This document shows, one piece after another, positions 28,042 through 36,233 of a DNA stretch of 64,000 bases. The notes beneath the pieces were generated by a model. It searched no databases. It worked only from the letters and a program-made list of their open reading frames with translations, and had not been told where the DNA came from. The DNA is from Mycobacterium paragordonae (GTDB lineage: Bacteria; Actinomycetota; Actinomycetes; Mycobacteriales; Mycobacteriaceae): positions 558,001 to 622,000 of the forward strand of contig NZ_CP025546.1 in NCBI RefSeq assembly GCF_003614435.1. The letters are read 5' to 3'. A program made the position numbers and the translations under genes. Numbering within the stretch: position 1 is the first letter of the stretch; each line of letters starts with the position of its first letter.

Positions 28042-30435
28042 CTACGGTAAGCCGGCCTTCCCGTCCTGACCGAGCACCAGACCGCCGGTGCCCCCGGCGC
28101 CGGCCTTGCCGACGGTAGTGGCACTGCCGCCGTTTCCGCCGTTGCCGCCGTCGCCGACCAGCACGGCGCTGCCGCCCAACCCGCCGGCGCCGCCCTTACC
28201 GCCGACACCGCCCGAACCGCCGGCACCGCCGTTGCCACCGTTGTCGAACAGCCCCGACTTGCCGCCGGCCCCGCCGGCTCCGCCGTTGATGGCCACGTCG
28301 GGAGCGCCGGCCCCGCCGGTGCCCCCGGCGCCGCCGGAACCGAACAGGAACCCGCCATTGCCGCCGGTGCCGCCGACCCCGCCCGTGGTGTTGAGACTGT
28401 CGCCGCCGGTGCCGCCGGCGCCGCCGCCGGCTCCGGATGCGACCAGCAGTCCGGCGTTGCCGCCGGCCCCGCCGGTGCCGCCGAGCAGGTTGCTCTGCCC
28501 GCCGTTGCCGCCGTCGCCGCCGCCCCCGAACAGGCCGCCCGCCCCGCCGGCCCCGCCGGTCCCGCCGCTGGTGGTGAAGCCGAAGCCGCCGGTTCCGCCG
28601 ATTCCGCCGGAGCCGAACACCCCACCGGATCCCCCGTTCCCCCCGACCCCGCCGACGGCAGCACCGGACCCGCCGGTGCCGCCGGCCCCGCCATTGCCGA
28701 ACAGGCCGCCGGTGCCGCCGGCCCCGCCGGCGCCGGCGCCGGCGGCACCTCCGGATCCGCCGATACCGCCCGCCCCGCCGCGGTTGAACAGTCCGCCGGC
28801 ACCGCCGGCTCCGCCCTGGCCGCCGAGGCCGAGCGGTGAGAAACCGCCGGTCCCGCCGCTCCCGCCCGCCCCGAACAAGGTCCCACCTGCTCCTCCCGCC
28901 CCCCCGGGCAGGCCGGCCGTGGCGCCGGTGGCGGTCGCGCCGGACCCGCCGGACCCGCCGTTGCCGAACAACCAGCCGCCCGCCCCGCCGGCAGCTCCGG
29001 TTCCCGGGGCGCCGTTAGCGCCGTTGCCGATCAGCGGACGCCCGGTCGCGGCCTGAATGGGGGAGTTGATCGCCTGCAGCGCCGTTTGCTGGAAGGTGTG
29101 TAGCGGGTTGCCGCTCGCCGGGGCGTTGGATCCGTCCGCTCCCAGCAGGGGCCCACCGAGGCCGCCGGCGCCGGTGCTGCCCGCCGTGCCACCGGTGCCG
29201 CCATTGCCACCGTTCCCGCCGTTGCCGATCAACACGCCGCTGCCGGCGGCTCCTCCGGCGCCTCCGAAGCCGGTGTTCGTTCCGGCGCCGCCGGCGCCGC
29301 CGTTGCCGCCGTTGCCGATCAGCCCAGGCTTGCCGCCGTTTCCACCAGCACCGCCGGTGCTGAGTCCGCCCGAACCACCGTCCCCGCCGGCGCCACCCGT
29401 CCCGCCGGAGCCGAACAGCAGGCCGGCGTTGCCGCCGGCCCCGCCGGCTCCGCCGGTGCCCAAGCCTTCGCCGCCGGCACCGCCGGCACCGCCGGTACCG
29501 CCGTCGGCGGTGGCGAGCAGGCCGGCGTTGCCCCCCGCGCCGCCGGCCCCGCCGAGCCCGCCACTGGCGCCCGACCCGCCGTCCCCGCCGCCGCCGAACA
29601 GCCCGCCGGCCCCACCGGCCCCGCCGGCCCCGCCGATGGCCGCGCTCTCTCCACCGGAACCGCCCGCGCCACCGGTGCCGAACAGGCCGCCCACTCCACC
29701 GATTCCGCCGGCGCCGCCATTGGCGCCCAACCTGCCGCTGCCGCCGGCCCCGCCGGTCCCGCCGCTGGTGAACAACCCGCCGGCTCCGCCAGCTCCCCCT
29801 ACCCCACCCGTGCCGGCGGTCACCGCGTACCCGCCCGGTCCGCCGGCCCCGCCCGTACCGAACAGCAGGGCCGCACCGCCGGCTCCGCCCGCCCCGGCCT
29901 TGCCGGTCGATGAGCCGCCGCCCGCCCCGCCTGCCCCTCCGTTGCCGATAAGCCCGGCGGCCCCGCCCGCCCCGCCCGCCTGACCGGGCGCGCCGGACCC
30001 GCCGGCCCCGCCGTTGCCGATCAAGATCCCGCCCGCCCCGCCCGGGGCGCCGGTGCCGGGGGCGCCGTTGGCGCCGTTGCCGATCAGCGGGCGTCCCAAC
30101 AGCGCCTGGGTGGGAACGTTGAGCAGGTCGAGCGCATTCTGTAGCACCGATGCCGCGGTCGCTTCCGCGGTCGCATACGAAGCGCCGCCCGCGGTCAGGG
30201 CCGACACGAACTGAGAATGAAATGCCGCCGCCTGCGCGTTGAGCGCCTGATACGCCTCACCGTGCGAGTTGAACACCGCCGCGATGGCCGCCGACACCTC
30301 GTCCGCGCCGGCGCTGATCAATGCCGTTGTCGGGCCGGCCGCGCTGGCGCCGGCCGCGCCTATCGCCGAGCCCACACCCGCTAAATCTGTTGCGGCTGTT
30401 GATAATAACTCCGGCACCGCGATCACGAACGACAT
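28042..30435 (-). CDS. PE_PGRS family protein with two linker-PGRS modules (797 aa)
   Basis: The PE domain starts [22 protein letters not shown]. The first linker has [24 protein letters not shown], followed by PGRS to about residue 440. A second linker then appears: [20 protein letters not shown] from residue 443 and [16 protein letters not shown] from 465, followed by another PGRS module to the end. No second PE domain is present. This looks like an in-frame fusion or duplication of two PE_PGRS genes in which the second kept only its linker. The ATG at 30435 has GGGAGG about 8 nt upstream. Export by ESX-5 is expected. Confidence 0.92.
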   Translation of the reverse strand: MSFVIAVPELLSTAATDLAGVGSAIGAAGASAAGPTTALISAGADEVSAAIAAVFNSHGEAYQALNAQAAAFHSQFVSALTAGGASYATAEATAASVLQNALDLLNVPTQALLGRPLIGNGANGAPGTGAPGGAGGILIGNGGAGGSGAPGQAGGAGGAAGLIGNGGAGGAGGGSSTGKAGAGGAGGAALLFGTGGAGGPGGYAVTAGTGGVGGAGGAGGLFTSGGTGGAGGSGRLGANGGAGGIGGVGGLFGTGGAGGSGGESAAIGGAGGAGGAGGLFGGGGDGGSGASGGLGGAGGAGGNAGLLATADGGTGGAGGAGGEGLGTGGAGGAGGNAGLLFGSGGTGGAGGDGGSGGLSTGGAGGNGGKPGLIGNGGNGGAGGAGTNTGFGGAGGAAGSGVLIGNGGNGGNGGTGGTAGSTGAGGLGGPLLGADGSNAPASGNPLHTFQQTALQAINSPIQAATGRPLIGNGANGAPGTGAAGGAGGWLFGNGGSGGSGATATGATAGLPGGAGGAGGTLFGAGGSGGTGGFSPLGLGGQGGAGGAGGLFNRGGAGGIGGSGGAAGAGAGGAGGTGGLFGNGGAGGTGGSGAAVGGVGGNGGSGGVFGSGGIGGTGGFGFTTSGGTGGAGGAGGLFGGGGDGGNGGQSNLLGGTGGAGGNAGLLVASGAGGGAGGTGGDSLNTTGGVGGTGGNGGFLFGSGGAGGTGGAGAPDVAINGGAGGAGGKSGLFDNGGNGGAGGSGGVGGKGGAGGLGGSAVLVGDGGNGGNGGSATTVGKAGAGGTGGLVLGQDGKAGLP

Positions 30436-30659
30436 GACAGACCTCCCAAGGCGGGAGGGTCAGCACCAAGGGCCGGCCCGGGTGCGCCCGCCCACACGGG
30501 GGGTCGGCAGGAGCGCAGCATAGCGCTGTTCGCCGACCCGCATTCTGGAATTCCGCACCAAAATGGGCGGCTTTGCCGTCAGCTGGAAAACTCTGACGCA
30601 GGGGTCAATTCCGTTGTGGCGCAGTCATTCACATGAGTTTCTCGGAAGACTCCGATGTT

Positions 30660-30673
30660 ACTCATATATGAGT
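30660..30673. promoter_or_regulatory. 14-bp palindrome in the spacer upstream of the PE_PGRS gene
   Basis: ACTCAT-AT-ATGAGT is a perfect AT-rich palindrome in an otherwise GC-rich spacer, with a half-site ACATGAGT about 27 bp before it. It is a candidate regulator site for the PE_PGRS gene starting at 30435. The 336-bp spacer 30436-30771 contains this site, the terminator at 30708-30759, and no gene that I can support. Confidence 0.4.
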
Positions 30674-30707
30674 GGCATGGTGCGCAGTACCCGGCGTGCT
30701 CCCGCCG

Positions 30708-30759
30708 GCAGACGCAAACTCGCCCCGGGACAGACATTCCGGGGCGAGTTTGCGTCTGC
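30708..30759 (-). terminator. strong intrinsic terminator hairpin after the aldehyde dehydrogenase gene
   Basis: A perfect inverted repeat with 21-bp arms (30708-30728 and 30739-30759) and a 10-nt loop begins 12 bp past the stop codon of the minus-strand aldehyde dehydrogenase gene. Each arm contains an AAACTC-type core flanked by GC. There is no U tract, which is usual for mycobacterial terminators. The perfect pairing makes it equally able to stop transcription coming from either side. Confidence 0.8.
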
Positions 30760-30771
30760 TCAGCGGCGTAG

Positions 30772-32265
30772 TTACTCGACCGTGTAGCCCATCGGCATCA
30801 GCACACTCTTCTGCTGGGTGAAGTGCTCGACACCCTCGGGCCCGTTCTCCCGCCCGATGCCCGAGTTCTTGTAGCCGCCGAACGGGCAGCAGGGGTCGAA
30901 CGCATACCAGTTGATCGCGTACGTTCCGGTGCGGATCTTCTCGGAGATCTCAATTCCCTTGGGCACGTTGGTCGTCCACACGCTGCCGGCCAATCCGTAC
31001 ACCGAGTCGTTGGCGATCTTGATCGCGTCCTCCTCGGTGTCGTAGGGGATGATGCTCAGCACCGGGCCGAAGATCTCCTCCTGCGCGATCGTCATCTTGT
31101 TGTCGACGTCGGCGAACACCGTGGGCTGCACGAAGAATCCGTTGTCCAGTCCCTCGGGCCGTCCGCCGCCGCACACCACCCGGGCGCCTTCCTCTTTGCC
31201 TTTGGCGATGTAGCTCTCGACCCGGGCACGCTGCTTCTCCGAGATCAGCGACCCGATCTGGGCGTTCGGGTCCGACGGCGGTCCTACCGGCAGCGCCTGC
31301 ACGAAAGCGCTTACGGCGTCTACGATTTCGTCGTACCGGGAGCGCGGCGCGAGGATGCGGGTCTGCCCGACGCACGCCTGCCCGGTGTTCATGATCCCGG
31401 AGAACACCATCATCGGAACCGCCGAGGCCAGGTCGACGTCCTCGAGCACGATCGCCGCCGACTTGCCGCCCAACTCCAGGGTGCACGGCTTGAGCATGTC
31501 CGCGGCGCGCTTGCCGATTTCCTTTCCGACCGCGGAGCTGCCGGTGAAGGTGAACAGGTCGACGTCGGGGTTGGAGGTCAGTGCCTGCCCGGTCTCGATG
31601 CCGCCGGGCACCACCGACAACACCCCTTCGGGCAGGCCGGCGTCGGCGAATACCTCGGCCAAAGCGTTTGCGGTCAAAGGTGTTTCGGCCGCGGGCTTGA
31701 GCACCACCGTGCAGCCGGCCAACAGCGCGGGCCCCAGCTTGTTGATCGCCAGGAACAGCGGCACGTTCCAGGCCACGATCGCGCCCACCACGCCGATCGG
31801 CTCCCGGTGCACGATGGTCTGGCCGTAGGAGCCGTTGCGGATCTCGCGCCACTTGACCTGGTCGGCCGCCGGCCCGGCGAAGAAGCTCATCGCCCCCATC
31901 GACCCCATCCAGTGCATGGTTTCGATGGTCATCGGCGGCTGCCCGGTCTCATCGGCGAGCAGCTTGGCGAAGAGCTCCTTGCGCTCTTCGAGCAGTTGCT
32001 GAGCCTTGGCGATGACGGCCGCGCGTTCCTTGGGGGGAGTCGTGGGCCACGGCCCGCTGTCGAATGCGGCGCGGGCCGCGGCGACCGCGGCGTCGACGTC
32101 GGCCGCCGTCGCCAGCGGCACCTTGCCGACGTATTCGCCGGTGGCCGGACAGTGCACCTCGATGACCTCGGCGGTCGCCGGCTCCGTCCATTTGCCGCCG
32201 ATGAACAGCTTGTCGTATTCGGTCGTGTCGCTCTTGGTCGTCGGGTCGTTCTTAATCGTCGTCAT
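30772..32265 (-). CDS. NAD(P)-dependent aldehyde dehydrogenase (Rv0223c ortholog)
   Basis: The protein is 497 aa of the ALDH superfamily. It has AWNVP (residues 165-169), the general base Glu264 in LELGGKSA, the nucleophile Cys298 in NTGQACVGQ and the EEIFGPVLSIIPY segment. It oxidises an aldehyde to the acid; the natural substrate is not shown by sequence. Synteny with Rv0224c next to it supports the ortholog call. The ATG at 32265 is preceded by GGAGGAG (rc of 32276-32283 region). A strong hairpin follows its stop. Confidence 0.9.
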   Translation of the reverse strand: MTTIKNDPTTKSDTTEYDKLFIGGKWTEPATAEVIEVHCPATGEYVGKVPLATAADVDAAVAAARAAFDSGPWPTTPPKERAAVIAKAQQLLEERKELFAKLLADETGQPPMTIETMHWMGSMGAMSFFAGPAADQVKWREIRNGSYGQTIVHREPIGVVGAIVAWNVPLFLAINKLGPALLAGCTVVLKPAAETPLTANALAEVFADAGLPEGVLSVVPGGIETGQALTSNPDVDLFTFTGSSAVGKEIGKRAADMLKPCTLELGGKSAAIVLEDVDLASAVPMMVFSGIMNTGQACVGQTRILAPRSRYDEIVDAVSAFVQALPVGPPSDPNAQIGSLISEKQRARVESYIAKGKEEGARVVCGGGRPEGLDNGFFVQPTVFADVDNKMTIAQEEIFGPVLSIIPYDTEEDAIKIANDSVYGLAGSVWTTNVPKGIEISEKIRTGTYAINWYAFDPCCPFGGYKNSGIGRENGPEGVEHFTQQKSVLMPMGYTVE

Positions 32266-32363
32266 GTTGGGCCGCTCCTCCTCTTCGCACCGCGCCGCAC
32301 CGTCGCGAGCAGGCTCATGGGCGCCACCCTACCCAAGCCGGAGCGAGATTAGAACATGTTCCA

Positions 32364-33155
32364 TTATGGGGGCGACAGGACCAGCACCAGATTGCTCACC
32401 GCGAACTCGCGCAGCACCGGCACCGAGGTCACCCACCAGGCCCAGCGCGGGTGGTACCGAGGGAAAGTCGCGACGGCGCACCCCGTGGCGCGGGCCCAGT
32501 CCAAGCCGTCCGCGGCGGACACCGCGAACAACGACGAGCCGTAGTTGTTCTTGGCTACATGGCCGTGTCTGCGTTCGTACAGCGCGGCGGCCCGGGTGCC
32601 GCCGAGGTAATGCGTCAGGCCCATCTCGTGCCCGCCGAACGGACCCAGCCAGACGGTGTAGGACAGCACGACCAGCCCGCCCGGCTTGGTCACCCGCAAC
32701 ATCTCATTGCCCAGTTGCCACGGGCGGGGTACGTGCTCGGCGACGTTGGACGACAGGCAGATGTCGACGGAGTCGTCGGCGAACGGAAGAGCCATGCCCG
32801 ACGCCCGCACCAACGCGCCCGATGCGCCTGTGACGCAGGGCCCGGCCGCATGCATCTCGCCGGAGTCGGGCTCGACGCCGATGTAGCGGAGCCCGGCGTC
32901 GGTGAACGCCGACGCGAAGTATCCGGGCCCGCCGCCCACATCGAGCAGGGTGCGCCGGACCGGGGGACCGCCGCGCAACCCCCGCCACAGATCGCCCACC
33001 ATCGATGCGGTGTCGGCGGCCAGCGCCCCGTAGAACCGCGCAGGATCGGGTTGCTCGTAGCGGAACTCCGACAGCAGCCGAACCGACCGGCGCAGGGTCG
33101 CCCGTCGCGCGAACAGCTTGGTCGGCTGGACAGGACGGGCCACCCGGCACACCAT
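32364..33155 (-). CDS. SAM-dependent methyltransferase (Rv0224c ortholog)
   Basis: This is a methyltransferase of about 263 aa (Rv0224c is 254 aa). Motif I is TLLDVGGGPGYFASAF, motif II IGVEPDSGEMHAAGP, and post-I is DSVDICLSSNVAEHVPRPWQ with LRVTKPGGLVVLSYTVW. The class resembles ubiquinone/lipid O- or C-methyltransferases. The N-terminal 10-15 residues are uncertain because several starts are possible near 33155. The gene lies between the aldehyde dehydrogenase and the divergent glycosyltransferase gene, as in M. tuberculosis, but here a WhiB/lipoprotein pair has been added upstream. Confidence 0.87.
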   Translation of the reverse strand: MVCRVARPVQPTKLFARRATLRRSVRLLSEFRYEQPDPARFYGALAADTASMVGDLWRGLRGGPPVRRTLLDVGGGPGYFASAFTDAGLRYIGVEPDSGEMHAAGPCVTGASGALVRASGMALPFADDSVDICLSSNVAEHVPRPWQLGNEMLRVTKPGGLVVLSYTVWLGPFGGHEMGLTHYLGGTRAAALYERRHGHVAKNNYGSSLFAVSAADGLDWARATGCAVATFPRYHPRWAWWVTSVPVLREFAVSNLVLVLSPP

Positions 33156-33171
33156 ACGGGCGACGCGGCAA

Positions 33172-33666
33172 TCAGGGGCAGGTGAACTGGATTCGGAACG
33201 GCTTCTTCACGTCGTCGCTGTCGGTGTTGAGACCCCACGAGGTGCCACCGACGATGTAACGCTTGCCGTCCTTGCTCGCCGATGCCTCGCCCTTTTGCGG
33301 CGGATCCATGACGAAAAGGGTGTAGCCGACCAGGTTCTGCAGAATGACCATTCGTACCCGGGGCAATTCGCGGTTGACGGTCAGCGTGATCTTGACGGCG
33401 ATCGGTTCTTTGCCGATGGCGATCATCGTCTCGCCTCCGTCCAGCGCGATGCAGGCGATCTGCCCGTCAATGGTGTGTTCCTGGCCGTCGACAACCACTT
33501 TGGCGTCGTTGGTCTCGGCTATCGCGCCGCCCGTGTAGGTGACGGTGGGTCCGCTGAGGGTGGGGGAGAAACTGGTGTGGCTGCACCCGGTGAGGCTCGT
33601 GGTCAGCGCGGCCGCGCCGGCAACAGCGGCGGCTAGACGGTGTCGGCGCCGGATGGTTGTCGCCAT
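33172..33666 (-). CDS. LpqH-family (19 kDa antigen-like) lipoprotein, 164 aa
   Basis: A signal peptide with basic n-region (MATTIRRRHR) and hydrophobic core leads to a good lipobox LTGC, with the lipidated Cys at 28. The mature part has the LpqH-type pattern KVVVDGQEHTIDGQIACIAL, then KGEASASKDGKRYIVGGTSWG and a terminal FTCP; the two late Cys probably form the disulfide of the family. It should be a surface lipoprotein. The ATG at 33666 has GGAAGGG upstream and lies inside the 3' end of the WhiB gene (34-bp overlap), so both are expressed together. A longer in-frame reading toward 33939 is the WhiB shadow. Confidence 0.85.
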   Translation of the reverse strand: MATTIRRRHRLAAAVAGAAALTTSLTGCSHTSFSPTLSGPTVTYTGGAIAETNDAKVVVDGQEHTIDGQIACIALDGGETMIAIGKEPIAVKITLTVNRELPRVRMVILQNLVGYTLFVMDPPQKGEASASKDGKRYIVGGTSWGLNTDSDDVKKPFRIQFTCP

Positions 33667-33989
33667 CGTCGAGCCCTTCCGTTCTGTCTGCGAGCGTGTT
33701 GTTCGGCGAGCACGGCGGCCCAGGATTCCACGTGCGGGTATGTCTTGAGCAGGGACCTGCGCTGACGCTCGGTCAAGCCGCCCCAGACGCCGTACTCGAA
33801 CCTGTTGTCGAGCGCATCGGCCGCACATTCCCACTTGCCCGGGCACTGTCGGCAAATCGACGCCGCTTGGCGTTGCATCGCCCCGGCGACGAACAGCAGT
33901 TCGGCATCGCTGGACCTGCAGACCGCCCGCAAGCGCCAATCGGGTTCGTCTGCCCCCGCGGCCCGGGAGGCCGGCGCGATTTCTGACAC
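33633..33989 (-). CDS. WhiB-family iron-sulfur regulator, WhiB4-like, 118 aa
   Basis: Four Cys ligands for a [4Fe-4S] cluster are at 24, 46, 49 and 55 (C-X21-C-X2-C-X5-C), followed by the family turn GVWGG (67-71) and a basic region TERQRRSLLK. The segments AAVICR-like AASICRQCP, CAADALDN and TERQR resemble WhiB4. WhiB4 is a redox-sensing DNA-binding factor; this copy lies away from the expected whiB4 locus, so it is probably a paralog. The start is GTG at 33989 with AAGGGA 8 nt upstream. It overlaps the LpqH-like gene by 34 bp. Confidence 0.9.
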   Translation of the reverse strand: MSEIAPASRAAGADEPDWRLRAVCRSSDAELLFVAGAMQRQAASICRQCPGKWECAADALDNRFEYGVWGGLTERQRRSLLKTYPHVESWAAVLAEQHARRQNGRARRWRQPSGADTV

Positions 33990-34131
33990 GGTTTGTCCCT
34001 TCTGCGCGTGCCGTAACGACGTGATCTACATATGATACATCAACGCATCAGATGCTAGAACGACTTCATCTGCAAGGGGACGCCCGCTGGTCGATGCTGC
34101 GGACGCGCCGCGCCCGTTAGGCTGATCATCA

Positions 34132-35301
34132 ATGCCTGACCTGCGAACGTCTGACCTGCGATCCGTGCTGCTGCTGTGCTGGCGCGATACCGGGCACCCG
34201 CAGGGCGGTGGCAGCGAGACTTACCTGCAGCGCATCGGCGCACAGCTGGCCGCCGCCGGCGTCACCGTCACGCTGCGTACCGCCCGCTACCCCGGCGCCG
34301 CGCGGCGCGAGGTCGTCGACGGTGTCCGCATCAGTCGCTCCGGCGGGCCCTACACGGTCTACATTTGGGCGATGCTCGCCATGGCCCTGGCCAGAATCGG
34401 CCTGGGCCCGCTGCGACATGTCAAACCCGACGTCGTCGTCGACACGCAGAACGGACTGCCGTTCCTGGCCAGGCTGATATACGGCCGGCGGGCGGTCGTG
34501 CTGGTCCACCACTGCCACCGCGAGCAGTGGCCGGTCGCCGGCCCGGTGCTGTCCCGGGTGGGTTGGTTCGTCGAGTCGACGCTGTCGCCGCGGCTGCACC
34601 GGAGCAACCAGTACGTCACGGTGTCACTGCCGTCCGCGCGGGACCTTGAGGTGCTCGGGGTGGACGGCGCGCGAATTGCCGTGGTGCGCAACGGTCTTGA
34701 CGAGGCGCCGGCACAGACCCTGACCGGGCCCCGCGCGGCCGCCCCGCGCGTGGTGGTGCTGTCCCGTCTGGTGCCGCACAAACAGATCGAGGACGCGCTG
34801 GACGCGATCGCCGTGCTGCGAACCCGAATCCCGGGCCTGCATCTGGACGTTGTGGGTGGTGGCTGGTGGCGCGACCGCCTCGTGGAGCACGTGCAGCAGC
34901 GCGGCATCGCCGACGCTGTCACCTTTCACGGCCACGTCGACGACGTCACCAAGCACCACGTGCTGCAGAGCTCGTGGGTGCAGCTGCTGCCGTCCCGCAA
35001 GGAGGGGTGGGGGCTGGCGGTGGTCGAAGCCGGCCAGCACGCGGTGCCGACGATCGGCTACCGGTCCTCGGGCGGATTGTCCGACTCGATCATCGACGGC
35101 GTCACCGGGGTCCTGGTGGACAACCGCGCCGAGTTGGTCGACCGGCTTGAAGAGTTGCTGTCCGACGAGGTGCTGCGCGAGCAGCTGGGAGCCAAGGCCC
35201 AGGCGCGCAGTCTGGAGTTCTCCTGGCCGCAGAGCGCCGACGCGATACGCACGGTGCTGGAAGCCGTTCAGGCCGGAGAACCGCTTAGCGGCCTGGTCTG
35301 A
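34132..35301 (+). CDS. GT4-type glycosyltransferase (Rv0225 ortholog)
   Basis: The protein is 389 aa with a GT-B fold. The N-terminal domain contains HPQGGGSETYLQRIG, the linker has VVVLSRLVPHKQIEDALDA, and the C-terminal nucleotide-sugar site has the E-X7-E type segment SRKEGWGLAVVEAGQHAVPTIGY. It transfers a sugar from an activated donor, probably in envelope glycoconjugate synthesis since it neighbours envelope genes in this and other mycobacteria. The start at 34132 has a weak ribosome site. The 142-bp spacer to the divergent WhiB gene is AT-richer than its surroundings. Confidence 0.88.
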   Translation: MPDLRTSDLRSVLLLCWRDTGHPQGGGSETYLQRIGAQLAAAGVTVTLRTARYPGAARREVVDGVRISRSGGPYTVYIWAMLAMALARIGLGPLRHVKPDVVVDTQNGLPFLARLIYGRRAVVLVHHCHREQWPVAGPVLSRVGWFVESTLSPRLHRSNQYVTVSLPSARDLEVLGVDGARIAVVRNGLDEAPAQTLTGPRAAAPRVVVLSRLVPHKQIEDALDAIAVLRTRIPGLHLDVVGGGWWRDRLVEHVQQRGIADAVTFHGHVDDVTKHHVLQSSWVQLLPSRKEGWGLAVVEAGQHAVPTIGYRSSGGLSDSIIDGVTGVLVDNRAELVDRLEELLSDEVLREQLGAKAQARSLEFSWPQSADAIRTVLEAVQAGEPLSGLV

Positions 35302-35313
35302 CGTCGGCGGGAA

Positions 35314-36093
35314 TCAGGCGCTCGCCGGGGCGGGTTCTGCGACGCGCGGGCGCCCAATCGGCGCCAGCACCGGGAACTTCCGGCCGTTCAGCGAGCTCGC
35401 CGCCGCGACGGTGCCGCACAGCGCCGCCGGCACCAACAGCGCGTAGCCCTCGAGCGACGTCCCGATCAGCAGGCCCGCGGTACCGCCGGCCAGGAAGAGG
35501 ACCAGGGTCAGCGACAGGACCGCGGCCTTCCACTTCTCGATTCCCTGCCGCCGGGCGCGGCCGATCATCAACCCGAGGTCGGTGACCGTGCCGGTGAAGT
35601 GGGTGGTGCGGATCGCCATCCCGCGGAAACTCGACGTGAGCCCGTTCTGCATGCCGAGCGCCGCGGCCGCCAGCAGCGCCTGCACCGCGGTCTGCTCGAC
35701 CCCGACTGCCTCGATGGCTGCCCTGACCTGAGTTTCTTCCACGCCAAGCGCGGCGAGGACCAGCAGGGTCGCCTCGGCGGCCAGGACCGCGGCATGCCGT
35801 GGGCCGGGTAGGTGGTGACTGTGGCCGAGGATGGCCCCGGCAGTGATGGCGCCGAACCAGAATCCCAGCAGGATCGCGGCGAGGATGTGGCCTTCGTACA
35901 GCAGCGGGTTGGCGGTGTTCATGCCGAGCTGGGTCGTGACGGCGGTGAGGTTGCCGACCGGGAAGGCGAGCAGCAGCAGGGCGACCGCATTGACGAAGCC
36001 GGCGACGAACGCCAGAACGCCGCTGTACCCGAGCAACAATCCCTGGGCTCGCTTGCTCGACGATGAGGGTCGAGTGGTGCGGTCGCGTTGCAT
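35314..36093 (-). CDS. YoaK/DUF1275-family membrane protein, 259 aa
   Basis: Six hydrophobic segments (for example LLLGYSGVLAFVAGFVNAVALLL and ILAAILLGFWFGAITAGAILG) and the family segment AAALGMQNGLTSSFRGMAIRTTHFTGTVTDLG identify the DUF1275 family, of unknown transport or regulatory role. The ATG at 36093 has AAAGGAAG upstream. It is convergent with the Rv0225 ortholog (12-bp gap). I do not recall it at this position in M. tuberculosis, so it is probably an insertion relative to that genome. Confidence 0.85.
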   Translation of the reverse strand: MQRDRTTRPSSSSKRAQGLLLGYSGVLAFVAGFVNAVALLLLAFPVGNLTAVTTQLGMNTANPLLYEGHILAAILLGFWFGAITAGAILGHSHHLPGPRHAAVLAAEATLLVLAALGVEETQVRAAIEAVGVEQTAVQALLAAAALGMQNGLTSSFRGMAIRTTHFTGTVTDLGLMIGRARRQGIEKWKAAVLSLTLVLFLAGGTAGLLIGTSLEGYALLVPAALCGTVAAASSLNGRKFPVLAPIGRPRVAEPAPASA

Positions 36094-36139
36094 CAGGCTT
36101 CCTTTACGGCACGGCGGTTGTCGTGGCTTCGTTAAGAAG

Positions 36140-36149
36140 GCTATATAGC
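36140..36149 (-). promoter_or_regulatory. AT-rich palindrome/promoter region of the DUF1275 gene
   Basis: GCTATATAGC is a perfect 10-bp palindrome inside the only AT-rich stretch of the 140-bp spacer. On the minus strand a TTGATG hexamer lies upstream and TATA elements overlap the palindrome, which fits a -10 region with an overlapping operator. Evidence is sequence pattern only. Confidence 0.3.
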
Positions 36150-36233
36150 GAAATTTGCTTCATCAATAAGTTTTCGTATGAGTTTGGCCAGAGATGGAGC
36201 GACAGAGGAGTCGAATCGCATTGTCCCCGTAAC

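Noticed and set aside
32006..32833. Plus-strand open frame across the aldehyde dehydrogenase start and methyltransferase gene
   Set aside because: Arg/Pro/Ser-rich translation typical of a GC-rich shadow, with no motif or ribosome site, and it crosses two well-supported minus-strand genes.
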